A stretch of DNA of 5,936 bases from Proteobacteria bacterium UBA1847 (GTDB lineage Bacteria > Pseudomonadota > Gammaproteobacteria > Steroidobacterales > Woeseiaceae): positions 1 to 5,936 of the forward strand of contig DDIP01000008.1 of the NCBI GenBank assembly GCA_002338605.1. The letters are read 5' to 3'. How positions within the stretch are numbered: the first letter of the stretch is position 1; every line of letters starts with the position of its first letter. Made by a program: the position numbers and the translations under genes. Of the stretch, positions 5,811 through 5,936 are shown one piece after another. The notes beneath the pieces are model-generated. The model saw nothing but the letters and a program-made list of their open reading frames with translations, was not told the DNA's origin and did no database searches.

Positions 5811-5936
5811 ATGCACGAGAAATTAACAACCGAAGCGGCAAACCCGGCATCCGCCGATCTTGACCGGCTGAGTACGCTGGAGCTTGTGCGCCTGATCAAT
5901 TCGGAAGATGCGAAAATAGCGGCCGCCGTTGCCGAA
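5811..5936 (+). CDS. murQ: N-acetylmuramic acid 6-phosphate etherase MurQ, N-terminal 42 codons (3'-truncated by window end)
   Basis: MurQ cleaves the lactyl ether of MurNAc-6-P, giving GlcNAc-6-P and D-lactate in the cytoplasm. Bases 5811-5936 are exactly 42 open codons running off the window. The protein starts MHEKLTTEAANPASADLDRL and continues STLELVRLINSED, the typical MurQ opening (TE-x-x-N-x-x-S-x-x-[IL]D-x-[LV]ST-x-E...IN-x-ED), very like E. coli MurQ. The SIS sugar-phosphate domain that carries the active site would follow outside the window. ATG 5811 is the only possible start, because an in-frame TAG lies at 5790-5792 and no other start codon falls between. The gene is divergent from namZ. 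Its presence gives the locus its MurNAc-specific meaning, since it supplies substrate for NagA and a D-lactate that the FAD dehydrogenase could consume. Confidence is high despite the short fragment; completeness of the gene cannot be judged. Confidence 0.9.
   Translation, partial: MHEKLTTEAANPASADLDRLSTLELVRLINSEDAKIAAAVAE

Noticed and set aside
4588..5826. Plus-strand open frame of 412 codons covering almost all of namZ, starting with GTG right after the nagB stop
   Set aside because: Its product is rich in Arg, His, Gln and Asp with no recognisable domain, and it lies fully antisense to a clear DUF1343 protein with a signal peptide. It is best explained as a GC-driven shadow frame.
5790..5830. 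Possible namZ promoter: minus-strand TTGTTA with TACTGT 18 bp downstream
   Set aside because: The -10 matches the consensus at only three of six positions and leaves a leader of only a few bases, so it is too weak to list as a promoter.
5791..5850. Longer namZ start at 5850 adding 20 residues
   Set aside because: It would precede the signal peptide with 20 non-conserved residues and overlap the murQ coding region. ATG 5790 gives a standard Sec signal at the N-terminus.

Overview
The window is a compact, GC-rich stretch of a Gram-negative chromosome. It reads as most of a salvage locus for N-acetylmuramic acid (MurNAc), the lactyl amino sugar of peptidoglycan. A Sec-type signal peptide on the NamZ-like hydrolase, dense gene packing and E. 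coli-like MurQ, NagA and NagB motifs suggest a proteobacterium, most likely a gammaproteobacterium. No rRNA or other marker is present to fix the taxon. Nearly every base is coding: the only gaps are 1, 6 and 20 bp, and two gene pairs overlap.

Layout: (1) 1-1265 (+), a sodium:solute symporter cut at its N-terminus by the window edge. (2) 1255-2643 (+), an FAD-dependent 2-hydroxyacid dehydrogenase of the GlcD/D-lactate/D-2-hydroxyglutarate family, with a TTG start overlapping the symporter stop. (3) 2640-3788 (+), nagA, N-acetylglucosamine-6-phosphate deacetylase, joined by an ATGA overlap. (4) 3790-4587 (+), nagB, glucosamine-6-phosphate deaminase, with a GTG start 1 bp after nagA. (5) 4594-5790 (-), a DUF1343/NamZ-type exo-N-acetylmuramidase with a signal peptide, convergent with nagB. 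(6) 5811-5936 (+), the first 42 codons of murQ, MurNAc-6-phosphate etherase, divergent from namZ and cut by the window end.

Inferred pathway: NamZ releases MurNAc in the periplasm, and the symporter is the candidate importer. A kinase not visible here would make MurNAc-6-P, which MurQ splits into GlcNAc-6-P and D-lactate. NagA and NagB take GlcNAc-6-P to fructose-6-P, acetate and ammonia, while the FAD enzyme could oxidise the D-lactate to pyruvate. Each enzyme family is known. The notable feature is the arrangement, in which both products of the MurQ reaction appear to have an exit enzyme in one translationally coupled operon, with a non-PTS transporter. The substrates of the symporter and the FAD enzyme are inferred from context only.

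No tRNA, rRNA, CRISPR array, insertion sequence, attachment site or convincing intrinsic terminator was seen.
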